The position numbers were made by a program, and so were the translations under genes. DNA of 64,000 bases from NCBI GenBank assembly GCA_014529385.2, contig CM043954.1, positions 100,123,628 to 100,187,627 of the forward strand. Direction: 5' to 3'. This stretch comes from Adiantum capillus-veneris. Taxonomy: Eukaryota; Streptophyta; Polypodiopsida; Polypodiales; Pteridaceae. A model generated the notes under the pieces. It made no database searches. It worked only from the letters and a program-made list of their open reading frames with translations, and was not told the DNA's origin. This document shows, in pieces, positions 12,563 through 22,559 of the stretch (the first letter of the stretch is position 1; the number at the start of each line of letters is the position of its first letter).

Positions 12563-13985
12563 TGAGGGTTGCTTTTTAAATTTTTGGTTCACCTCTCTCT
12601 TGGTATGTACTTAATGGAAAGCCTTCAAGGATTCATGGAGGAGGAAAGACCTAATGCATGAAAATCACAAAAATATCTAGTATGTATGTATTTTGTACAT
12701 AGCTATGGTTTCGACACATTTGGATCTCAGAAATAAGGAGAGGTAGGAACAAACCCTATGAAAATGAAAAATTTACTTGATACTGATTCTACCTGAGGAT
12801 CACTATAAGTAAAGAATAAGAGTCAATAGTGAAAGGGAAGACAATCTTATACATTATGGAGTTGTAATTAACAAAATAATATTAAATTCAAGCACAATTT
12901 ACTTTTGGACACAATGATTGCACATGGTGTCAAGGGGGGCCACATGGAAGACTTTTGGGAGGAAAAAGACAGACAAATATTTTTTGTGGGAGTTTTTCTC
13001 TATTTTTTTGCATTTCAAATTTGAAAAATGCAAAGTTGTGGGCGTTGAGCTCATCTTTCTGTCCCTATTTTTTTAATAATTTTTGGAACTACGGTTTGGG
13101 AGATATGACCAAAATGATGGAGCCTATCTATCCACATGGGAAAAAATTTATGATTATCCAACTCCACATACACAATTTCTTATAGGTTTCTCTCTATTAT
13201 TGCTAGATTTTCTCTTATTTTATCAAAATTCTCTCAAATATTATAAGGAAGCTTTTGGACTCAAGCTATGGAAGGTGGCATGGAGACAAATCTCACCACC
13301 ATGATGAAGGCCATTAGGAGGAAATTTGTCAATAAGTAGGGCACATGATGGAGCTCTCTCATTAGGGGAATGCCGATAATTGAGGCTACTTTGTAATAGC
13401 CTCTCTTGCTCATAATCTCTCTGCTAATCATTCTCTTGTCCTATAAAAGGAGGACTCCTCTTTTGTAAAGGAACACACACAATCAAGATCTAGAACTCAC
13501 GCTCTCATATGTATGCACCTCTATGCACACATAGGTCTACTATGGCATAGTATTGGCTATGGTCATTCGTTTTGGTTTCTTAATGACCAAGAGATTGGAG
13601 TTACCATGCACACATCAGCTTGTGAGATGTTGACTATGTGCAATTTCTATCGTAAATTTTTGTATGGTGTCTATGAAGCCTATATTAATGTAGCTGTAAT
13701 GATCTCTTCCTCTTCCTCTCTCTCCTTATCTCACATCTTCCTTGTGCTATGTGCGAACCCCCCTACCATGCATCCTAGTCGCATTCCAGGCTAGGTGGTG
13801 CCCCTATTGTGTACCTCCTATGACGAGGCTATTATGCACAGTCTTGGTGTAGAGCCCACAAAGATTGTTTTGCACCTTTGCCTCTCATTGGATTCTTCCA
13901 TTGCACAATAGCCTCCTATGCTGAGACTATTGTGCATAGTCTTGGTGTAGAGCCCACCACGTTTGTTTTGCACCTCTGTCTCTCA
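12563..13985 (+). mobile_element. Gypsy LTR, plus orientation (right LTR of inverted pair)
   Basis: It starts TGAGGGTTGC after the polypurine tract at 12549-12560 and ends CTCTCA. The promoter TATAAAA is at 13442-13448, and the conserved CTAGGTGGTGCCCC block is near 13790. It is the inverted homologue of 6099-7406. Its 3' end holds a diverged tandem duplication of about 90 bp (13798-13985) that the left copy lacks; each unit contains CTTGGTGTAGAGCCCAC. Confidence 0.8.
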
Positions 13986-14929
13986 TTGGATTCTTCCATG
14001 TTGCCAATTTATGGTCAAATGTTGTTAGTTCTTCCAGCTCATCCATGCATTTTGAGATTGAGGGGGGAATTTTTAGCAATACGAAAAGCAGGTCAGGTCT
14101 CTTGTTACATGCACCATAAGATCTAGTAGTTGGCAGATGTCTAGCTAACAATATTGGCTGCATGAAGCTTTCAAGGCTTTATATACACGTAAAGGCTCGA
14201 CTTTAATGAAATAAATTTTTATTGTGTATGAGTCCCTTTGCCCCCCTCTCTCTTGATTTTTTTTCTCCTGCTCCTAGTGCTTCATCCCTCCTCCCTCTAT
14301 GTTACGTGGTTAAATGAAAACCTACTTGAAAATTGATGTTTGTCTAATGAATGGATCTTCATCATCTTCCGTAGAGTATCAAGCATATAATGTATTGATC
14401 CAAAACTTTTTTGGAGGCGTCATGGCTGATTCCTCATAGATTGGAAAACATTGCAAATTTTTGCAAACTACTCGTAACTTTTTTGTGAAACATTTGTATT
14501 TAGAAAAAGTGGACAAGTTAGAATTGAAGTCTTGATAGTGGATGGCTCATAGTCCTCAAACCCTTGTTTGAGACGATTTGGCTTGATTGAGCTATGCCAC
14601 CTTTAAGATGTCTCATAGCCTTTGCATGAACCTTTTTGCTCTCCTTATGTGCAAGGGTTAGCTCACATGGCCACGTTGGAGTGCATGCATGCCAACTCTT
14701 GAGCTTCTATTGAAGCCCCAAGAGACTTCTTCCAAGCGTCACCTCTTTTTGTCTTTTCACTTGCTTTCAAACACTTGAAAGTCCCTCATAGCCTTATGTA
14801 TACCATCAACTTGTATAGGGGGTATGAGAAACACCCCCAGGTGGCCCTAAATCCTTTTGGGCTCCACAACTTAACCAATAATGTGAAATAGTTGAGCTTT
14901 CCCATGGTGGAAATGTAGACTTCAAAAGA
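13986..14929. other. Spacer without recognised gene
   Basis: The sequence between the Gypsy LTR and the hAT element is mixed in composition, with an AATAAA-like signal near 14210 and a pyrimidine-rich run at 14240-14270. I see no convincing coding frame. Part may be old LTR or flanking sequence. Confidence 0.4.
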
Positions 14930-14937
14930 GCAATGAG
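14930..14937. repeat. hAT target-site duplication, left copy
   Basis: GCAATGAG here is identical to 22484-22491. The match is exactly 8 bp: bases on either side differ. Eight bp is the duplication length made by hAT transposases. Confidence 0.88.
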
Positions 14938-14949
14938 CTAAGTTGCATT
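14938..14949 (+). repeat. hAT left terminal inverted repeat
   Basis: CTAAGTTGCATT pairs with the right terminus at 22472-22483 (10/12). Beyond it both ends carry variants of CGTATAA/TTATACG, probably extra transposase sites. Confidence 0.8.
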
Positions 14950-15075
14950 ATTCGTTATTCGGGAGACGTATAATACGCGAATAATGGGCGTATTATTCGT
15001 TTATCTAAATTATACGGCCGTATTATACGGTGCCACATCAGCATAAACGGCCAATCGTATAACTTCTTGATTTTT

Positions 15076-15145
15076 CGATCGAAAAACTTTTCGATCGAAA
15101 TTATTTTCGAACGAAAGTATTTTCGATCAAAAATTATAACGATCG
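15076..15145. repeat. Left subterminal CGATCG array, 16-bp period
   Basis: Boxes start at 15076, 15092, 15108 (CGAACG), 15124 (CGATCA) and 15140. Each step is exactly 16 bp, and each box is set in a TTTTCGATCGAAA context. The array starts 138 bp from the element end. Confidence 0.92.
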
Positions 15146-15209
15146 AATATGTTAGTATATATAGCAACACGCGAAAGGCCTCATACCAGCTTTCAAAGTC
15201 AGTGTTTTT

Positions 15210-15860
15210 CATGTGAGTACTCTCACCAGACGATCAAAAAATGTAATTTGTAAAAAAATAAAACAATTTGAATTCAATAAAAATTAAAATTCAATAGAAT
15301 TTTAAGTTTTGTGATTCAAATATATGAATTTGTTTTGAAAAACTTAGTAAATAGTTGAAAGTTTGTATTTTGTGAAGAGTTTAATCTCTCACCTGATACA
15401 AACTGTAATTATAAGAATCACTTGTCAATGTGTTCAATTAATTGACACTTGAAAGTGACTAATAAAAAAAAAGTAAGATATTATCGTTGTGTGTAGAGTG
15501 TACTCTCACATGAGATAATTAGTTGAAAAATATAATTACATAAAAATTAATTTTATGTAATTTAAAGTTCGATTTTGATGTGTAGAGATTTTCTCTCACT
15601 TCAAAATGAATATAATGAAACAAAATTATATTTTTACGTTTTGTGTAGAGCTATTCACACTGCTATGCTCTCACTAGAGTAAAAATTTAAGAAAAACATG
15701 TCCAAAAATAATGATATTCTCTTATCTTTATTTGGACTGCAAAATCTACCGTAGTCTGTGAGAGCATACATATGCTCGCATTGTAGATAGATAATCGCTT
15801 TAAAATCTATGGTAAAGTGTAAGAACTTTTTGTTCGCACTTTACTTAGATACGATAATTA
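15210..15860. repeat. Left-arm interspersed palindromic motifs
   Basis: Variants of GTGTAGAG-N-CTCTCAC recur at about 15214, 15372, 15490, 15580, 15641 and 15750. Each is an imperfect inverted repeat with a 4-12 base loop. They fill the gene-free 1.1 kb between the terminus and the transposase. Confidence 0.65.
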
Positions 15861-16204
15861 TCAAGTATTGTAAGTGATTATTGTTTTGACATTTAAAAAT
15901 GTCACTTATAGCTCTTGTATGTATAGTAATTTATAATGATAATCATTTTAATACTTGATTTAATTGTAATTATTGATTATCGTAATGTGTTAAAGATACA
16001 AGCTTGCACTTTAGATAAATCGATGCAATTTATATGTAATCCAATGGTATTGTTTTTTATTATTGTATTTTTGTTCAATCATTGTTTTTAATTATTTTAA
16101 TTTTGTTCAATCATTGTTAGTTAAATTAATTTAATGTTTTAATTGATTTTGATATGAAAATGATCATTGTCTTTGTTTTTACTAGCAAACTATTTTTGTG
16201 CATC

Positions 16205-18301
16205 ATGGTGAAAGGACAAGAGTGGAGTTATGTGCATGAGTTGAAAGCTGGGAGAAATACATCTCGACTTAAATGTAAATCTTGTGGCCACGAGTTCATT
16301 GGTAATGCAACCAGAATTAAAGAGCATTTGTTTAAAGTCCCTGACAATGTTGAAAAGTGCGGGGCACCACCAGAATATATTCATGAAAAATTTGCCATGT
16401 ATTCTCGCAAAGTAAAGTTGATTCTTGCAGCTAAACATAAAGGTGATGTTTCTAAAGATATTCATGTGAATATTGAACCATTTGTATGCAATGAGGCAAC
16501 AGAAGAGGTGTGTACCACTCAAGTAAATGATCAAAGTTCTCAATTGAGCCCTCTTCATGGACATGCTTCTACATCAGGAGGAGTTCCTAGCACAAGTAAA
16601 TCCGCCAGAGCGTCATCCAATGGACAGACAATGCCTGAAGCATTAGGTTAAAAATGGTTGCTTGAGTTGCATTTAAAATGGACACTAGCATTTGTTGCGT
16701 GTGGCATATCGTTCAATGTTATGCGCAATCCAATATTTCAAGATGCTTTGATGAGTACAGCCAAAAAAGGATTTGTGCTTCCTGACTATAACAAGATGCG
16801 AACTGAATATCTTGATCAAGTCAAAGACAATACTGAAGCCATTATCAAACGCACAATCCTAGAGTTTGTTCCAGCATATGGATGCACCATAGCATTGGAT
16901 GGATGGACTAATTGTCAAAAAAAACCTTTAATCAATGTAATGCTTATTAACCCTAGAGGGGCTATGTTTGTGGAAGCAATTGACATCTCATTGAAAGAGA
17001 AGACTATCACCTACCTAGCAGGGATGTATGAGCGTGCAATTGCAAAGGTAGGTGGACCAAAGAATGTGACTGCTATTGTCACAGATAATGCGGCCAACTA
17101 CAAAGGAGCAGGAAGAGCTATTCAAGTCAAGTATCCGGAGATTTCTTGGGTACCATGTGCAGCTCACACTTTAAATTTGCTTTTAAAAGATATTGGTAAA
17201 ATGGCATGTGTGAAGCAAACTTTATTGGATGCAAATCATGTGGTGAAATTCATTAGAGAGCATCAATTTTCGTATGCTCTTTTTCGAACCATGTCACCAA
17301 ATAAAGCTCTGCAAATATTTTGCGCAACAAGGTTTGCTACGGCATACTATGTTCTTGCTGCTGTGCAAGAGTTGAAGCCTGCATTGATGGAAACCTTAGC
17401 AAAAAGAAGATGGGATGGATGGCTCAGCAAGTATCCAAGTTATCAGGAAGCAGCTGGTCAATGTGCACAAATAGTAAACTCGCCAGTCTTTTGGCGTAAT
17501 GTAGAAAGAATAGTAACTGTGTCTAAGCCATTTGTAGATCTTTTGAGAGCAGTTGACACAGATTCTTTTATTTTTGGTCGGGTCTACTGGTATATGTGAG
17601 AGGCTATACGCAAGCTAAGAGAAAATGTCAGTTTTGGTGCAAAGGATAAATCTACCATGATTACAATTGTTAACAAGCGTTGGGTGCAATTGCATAGGCC
17701 ATTGCATGGTGCGGATTTTGTATTGGATCCTAAGTTTCAAATGCATCAGCAATATGCCAACAAATAAGTTATGTCCGACTTCAAAACAGTGTGCTCCCAA
17801 CTCTTAGGGCACGAAGATGGAAAAACAGTTTTTCATCAGCGAGTAGATTATGCCAACAGAACTGGTATGTTTCACGATCCGTGGCATATAGATGCCATTG
17901 GCAAAACAAGTGCATCTTTATGGTGGAAGGAGTATGGTGGAGAGAAAGTGGAGTTGCAACACATTGCAGTTAGAGTTTTATCAGTAGCTGCATCAAGTGG
18001 AAGTTGTGAACAAAATTGGTCAGCATTCGACTTTGTGCACACGAAAAAGCGAAACAGACTTCATACTAAACGGGCTGCTGATTTGGTGTATGCTTTTTGC
18101 AATATGAGACTTATTTATAAGCCTCAAAACATTGCAACTAGAGCCGCTCAAAAGCAATATGGAGTCTTCCAAACGCATGAAGCTATTTCTGCAGAAGTTG
18201 ATGATGAAGATGATATGGAATGGAAGATAGTTTTAGAATGCTCAGATATGGACGAAGTAGATGATATGGTTGCAGTTTTTGAAGATGGAGATGATTTGTG
18301 A
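16205..18301 (+). pseudogene. hAT transposase (BED finger, DUF659, dimerisation domain)
   Basis: One frame runs the whole length, 698 codons, interrupted by three stops (TAA 16649, TGA 17597, TAA 17765) and no frameshift. Start ATG 16205 is chosen because MVKGQEW begins the conserved part; an in-frame ATG also lies at 16154. A BED-type zinc finger starts at residue 24 (CKSCGHEF...KEHL...C). The DUF659/RNase H-like core has LDGWT (Asp near residue 232), VTDNAANYKG (Asp near 294) and VPCAAHTLNLLL. The C-terminal dimerisation region has SGSCEQNWS, with the catalytic Glu near 602, and an acidic tail. All three catalytic acids are present. The enzyme would cut and paste the element in the nucleus. 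The stops make this copy inactive unless read through; C-to-T changes could explain them. Confidence 0.93.
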
Positions 18302-18819
18302 GAGTACCATTGTAATGCTTAACAAGTTTTTGCATATGATGAAAGAAAGTGGTATCTCGTTGTCGTTCACATCAAAACCTCTCTTTCTCTCTCTCATACG
18401 CACATATTTACTCACACACAAATATAAATTGCCGATAATATCTTGTCGAATAACAATTACATAAAGTCGATGTAGGTTTGAAATTACAACAAGGTTCTGG
18501 GAAATTACTCAATCGAAAAGAGTTTGATATAATTTTGAGATTACAAAAAGCTTGTGAGTGACTTATGAGTTTGATAGATTTGCTATAAGCTGGTCTATGG
18601 TAAAATCTGTAATTCCTAGCTCAGGGGATAATTGAGCACCATATTTATGTGAAGTGGTAGTATCATCTCGAAAAGTCCATACAATGATTCATATCGTTGA
18701 AGCTTTGCTTGTGCATCACTTAACTCTATTTCAAGCTCAAGAATACGGCCACGAAGCATGTCCGGTGTTTCTCCTTGGCTGGCAAGGTCTTGTCCTTGGC
18801 TGGCTAATTCAGTCAGTGT
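18302..18819. other. Tail-to-tail intergenic segment in the hAT element
   Basis: About 500 bases separate the stop of the transposase from the stop of the minus-strand third gene. It should contain the 3' ends of both transcripts. No ORF of note is seen. Confidence 0.5.
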
Positions 18820-19323
18820 TTATGACTCTTCAGGAAGTAAAACAATAGGACGCTTGCGAAGAGGCATTGGATTATTTGCATTGCGTGCTGCCACCTTTTC
18901 TGCAATGCGTTCACGTCCAATGCCAGTGGTGCCTAGACAATCTGACCAATCCACTCTCTTCAGCAAAACATATCGAACATAGCATTGTTGGATAAAGTAA
19001 ATTAATACTTGGTTGTTGTTTGGTAGGCATCTCTCTTGTGGTATAAACCTTTGCAACAATACACGTGCCAGTCCTTTATGTTGAAAATCAGAGAGCTTTA
19101 ACGGAGCTGTATCTTTTGCATTGCCACTTATTTGAAATAGTTGATGGCGTACAAAGTGATTAGGGAAAAGCTTTTTGCACTCTTTAAGGGTTAATGGTTC
19201 TCCCTGCAGCTCAGATTCATTTTCTTCAATGTTCGCAATAGTAGAAAGATCTGCTTGTCCACATCTAACTTGTTCTTATTTAAAAATTGTCTGAGCTTCA
19301 GCATGGTTGAGTTCTTCTTCCAT
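18820..19323 (-). pseudogene. Unknown 167-codon protein carried by the hAT element
   Basis: From the ATG at 19321-19323 one frame runs to a stop at 18820-18822 with a single internal TAA at codon 16. The sequence is acidic at the start (MEEELNHAEAQ), then mixed: LTLKECKKLFPNHFVRHQL, LQRFIPQERC, VDWSDCLGTTGIGRERI, and ends in a basic stretch before LPEES. I recognise no family. The IGRERIAEKVAARN segment could be helical and DNA-binding, but that is a guess. It lies 167 bases downstream of the kinase-like gene on the same strand. Just before its ATG the strand reads ATGCAG then ATATGG, nearly the same as before the kinase ATG, so both may follow a splice acceptor. A shared transcription unit is possible. 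Confidence 0.6.
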
Positions 19324-19490
19324 ATCTGCATATTAGGTGAACATGTCATTACTTTTAAATACCCATTCAATTAATTTGACATTGGACAGTATATCAAATG
19401 ACAAACATAGATATTTTGTTCAATTAAACATACAATTAAATCTGACACCAAAAGTAAAACAATGATGAAATCATGAGACTTGTGTTTTCA

Positions 19491-20902
19491 TTAATCATCA
19501 GCTGGTCGTAAGCCAGATGTCATTACAATGTTGTACCACACTCTATGGGCACCATTTAAACATAAGGAGAGGTCAAAAGCGTTAGGCCGGGTTTTGGGGT
19601 TTAGGCGCTTGCCGGTTTCAAGATGAGCAAGTACATTACTCAAAAAATGTCTCTTGCTTTGTTCTTGGGGCTCTGGTAAGCACTTCAAAATGCGTTTACA
19701 TGTTTGACACATGGAATAAATATCCATAGCTTTGGTCCAGGAGGGAGGATTACTAGATATACATTCGGGGGCTACCCATGGATAATCTCTTTCATATTGT
19801 TTTCTAGTTTCTATCTGTATATCACGTAGAGGAGGAAAACCGGCTGTGGTATTTGTTTTGGTGCATGAACCCCAATCCACAATGCCTGCATAAACACCTT
19901 TTTCGCCAAAATGCAGCATCATATTCCAAGAGTGTAGATCATTGTGGAGGTAGTTATCCGAATGTATATACTTTAGAGTTTGGAGGAGAGCATTGATGAT
20001 CTGCAAAATATTCTCCTAGAATAGATCTACTATTCCTACAGTGAGTACATAATCGCGGATGACAGGTTGAATGCCATCTGCAGTGCATTCTTTGATCCAT
20101 TGCTCCACATGGCTGCCATTCCAAAATCGTGAAATGAGCATTGGTCGCTCCACGTGGCGCACCATGGCAAGAGGGTAGATAATACCTCGATGTGAAATAT
20201 CCAAAATTGTTGCTCGTCTTTGACCTGTTGCTCCATGGTGGGCCCATGTAAGTGTACTTTGAACACTTTTGCAGCATACACTTGATCTTTGAAAGTGGGA
20301 TGTGTGACACCCACACGCTTCACATGTGCCCATCTTCCCTCTCCTAGCTGTGGAGCTTGGATATTGAAGACGACTGTGTCGGGTAAAAGGTGTAAAATAG
20401 GTGGTAGTTGAGAGAGGTCTAATGTAGCAACGGATGACGTTGCAGGATCTATTCTAAGAATGATTTCTGGTTCAACAACAGCTTCAGAAGAGTTGGCTTC
20501 CAATCTTGCACGCTTTGCTGCTCTTTCTAACTTTTCCTTGCTCTTGAACTCTCTGTAAAGCTGTTGCACAAGATGTATGCGCTCAGGTATGTTTGGCAAG
20601 GAAGTAATTGCAGGATTTTTCAGTTCTTGAAAGGTTTTCATGATCTGTCCAATGGTTTGTTTGACCATGTTTACTAAAGCACCTGATGTCAGGAGGGCTA
20701 TGTCAAAAATATCTGGTGCAAACTCTGCCTGGAGCTGCTCAAACACAGACTTGGTTAGAGTCTCTGTAAGCTGATAAAAATGCTCCGGAGCGACAAGGTT
20801 TAAACAACGCCTAATCTCTGCCTCTGACGAGTAATGGAAGTGTCTCACAGTCACTTCGGAGAGGAACTTTTGTTGATGTTTCGCTAGCTTCGTGTCTGCC
20901 AT
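19491..20902 (-). pseudogene. Protein-kinase-like gene carried by the hAT element
   Basis: The minus strand encodes about 470 residues. An N-terminal helical region (about 185 residues, starting MADTKLAKHQQKF) has a basic patch KRARLEA. The kinase fold follows: glycine loop LGEGRWAHV, beta-3 Lys in YAAKVFK, catalytic loop HNDLHSWNMML (HRD replaced by HND, Asp and Asn kept), metal-binding DWG in place of DFG, and WVAPEC for APE. The C-lobe has DIYSM. Two lesions are present: a one-base frame change near 20205-20230 and an in-frame TAG at 20016-20018. The key catalytic residues survive. The ATG at 20902 follows CATGCAG, a possible splice acceptor. It lies entirely inside the transposon ends. 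Family is eukaryotic-type Ser/Thr or Tyr kinase; substrate unknown. A captured host kinase is one explanation; a long-term accessory gene is another. Confidence 0.8.
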
Positions 20903-21115
20903 ATCTGCATGACAAAATTATAAATTAAGAATCTTACGAAATGATTGTACACCATAGTAACATAGTTATTATATAATGAGTGTTAACCCTATATATATAT
21001 ATATATATATATTAAATGATGATTCAAATTTATTAAAAAATACTAAATTATTGCAAATTAAAGAGAATCTTATGATTACAAACCACATTGTGCGAATCGA
21101 CCATGAAAATTAATT

Positions 21116-21177
<62 letters not shown>

Positions 21178-22280
21178 GGCCAGGAGTGTGAGATGCTCTC
21201 AGCACAAGAACTGGACCCTGCTATGTGCAGAAGTGTGAGATGATGAAAGAAATTACATCTAAAGGGTTGGAAAATCGTATATGTGAACAACTCAACTAGT
21301 GTGAGATATTCTCAACACAAGTCCTGGATGCTGTTGTAAAATAGATTGATAGTTTTTATCAATCTAATCCCTGATAAAGTGTGTGGAACTCACAACACAA
21401 CTATCAACGGATAAATTAACAATTGCAGACGTAAGTTACCTATCGTATGTGTTTACGTCCAAAACAACACCAAGTCATTTAATGATGAAAAATGATGTTC
21501 TTTTGGAATATAAAACACACGAGTAACCAGTATGTCACATTAAGATGAAGAGGGCATGAAAATATGCATCTCTTCACTCTTAATATAATGAGTGGTAACG
21601 CTTGTGTTTCTATGTAACACATATGACAGAAAAACTTAATCTAAAATCGTAAATTTTATGAGCTATTTCTAATGGAGTGTGTGGCACGCACAACACAACC
21701 ATCAGCAAACAGCTCAACAATATCAAATGTAAATCAATTGTTGTATATATCTACGTTCAGAGTAACACCAAGTCATCTTCTGATGAACAATGATGTTACT
21801 ACAGAAATAGAAGCACAAAAATAACCAAAGTCGTATTAAGCTGAAGAGGGCATAAAGTATGAATCTCTACACTCTTAAAATGACGAACGTTAATTTTTGT
21901 GCTTCTATGTAGAATAATCAATAATGATTTACTTTAAGATTGTAAATTTTATAGGCCACTTTGAAGTGAGAGGTGTAGCATCATGCCTACTACACTCCAC
22001 GAGTCGACCTCTAATCCTAACTCATCTCTATGGTGAGAGATATACTACTACACCATACAAGTGAGAATCTAAATTTACCCTAAGCCTTCTTTGGAGTGAG
22101 TTATATAACTACACACCACGGGAAAGGAAACTATATTCTATACACCTCTGGAGTGAGCCATATGGCTACACACCACGAAGTGGCCTACGACCTGCAAACC
22201 AACTTTGTGGTGAGAGCCGAAACTACTGCACCACACAAGTCTGGCAAAACACACAAAAAAAGTTAATATTTATTGAAAAT
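20903..22280. other. hAT right arm: AT tract, (GA)n, direct and palindromic repeats
   Basis: It contains (AT)n at 20990-21012 and (GA)n at 21117-21173. A diverged tandem duplication of about 295 bp follows (roughly 21380-21674 and 21675-21965); each unit holds ACACCAAGTCAT, GATGAAGAGGGCAT-like blocks and CACAACACAACYATCA. Short imperfect palindromes of the type GTGAG-N-CTAC-ACACCAC recur at about 21964, 22031, 22095, 22152 and 22212. No coding frame was accepted. Promoters for the minus-strand genes are expected here. Confidence 0.7.
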
Positions 22281-22326
22281 TTAAAAACGATCGAATACGG
22301 CGACGTTGTATATATATACTTTTTTT

Positions 22327-22380
22327 CGATCGATATATTTTTCGATCGAAATACTTTTCGATCAAAAAATATATTGATCG
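22327..22380. repeat. Right subterminal CGATCG array, 16-bp period
   Basis: Boxes start at 22327, 22343, 22359 (CGATCA) and 22375 (TGATCG), again exactly 16 bp apart, with one more CGATCG at 22288. It mirrors the left array and ends about 103 bp from the right terminus. Confidence 0.92.
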
Positions 22381-22471
22381 AAAAATGTTTTATACGGCTA
22401 TTCGGTAATTATTCGGAAAGACGGCGTATATTGACGTTTTATACATATAATTTTTGTTATACGGGCGTATA

Positions 22472-22483
22472 AATGCAACGCAG
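22472..22483 (-). repeat. hAT right terminal inverted repeat
   Basis: Reverse complement is CTGCGTTGCATT, matching the left end at 10 of 12 positions. Confidence 0.8.
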
Positions 22484-22485
22484 GC

Positions 22486-22491
<6 letters not shown>
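22484..22491. repeat. hAT target-site duplication, right copy
   Basis: GCAATGAG, identical to 14930-14937. The following (GA)n belongs to the original target. Confidence 0.88.
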
Positions 22492-22547
<56 letters not shown>

Positions 22548-22559
22548 AAGAGAGAGAGA
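22489..22559. repeat. (GA)n microsatellite
   Basis: About 70 bases of GA repeats with a few interruptions. It is the flank of the hAT insertion site. Confidence 0.97.

Larger units (their letters stand above)
14938..22483. mobile_element. hAT DNA transposon carrying kinase-like and third genes
   Basis: The element is 7,546 bp. Its left end CTAAGTTGCATT and right end (complement CTGCGTTGCATT) match at 10 of 12 positions and are flanked by the perfect 8-bp duplication GCAATGAG. Inside are a hAT transposase on the plus strand and two genes on the minus strand, tail to tail with it: a protein-kinase-like gene and an unknown protein. Near each end lie CGATCG boxes spaced 16 bp apart, and further inside many short imperfect palindromes. 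The terminal repeats and duplication show that all three genes were mobilised together. It inserted at the edge of a (GA)n tract. All three genes now contain stops, so this copy is not autonomous. Confidence 0.9.

Noticed and set aside
15076-15145. CRISPR-like array
   Set aside because: The repeat unit is 16 bp with no unique spacers; it is a subterminal transposon array in a eukaryotic genome.
16205-18301. Stops corrected by U-to-C RNA editing, as in fern and hornwort organelles
   Set aside because: That editing is known for organelle transcripts; this is nuclear transposon DNA, and other copies show ordinary decay.
19491-20902. Kinase as a neighbouring host gene rather than cargo
   Set aside because: It lies between matching terminal repeats and an exact 8-bp duplication, and both subterminal 16-bp arrays lie outside it.
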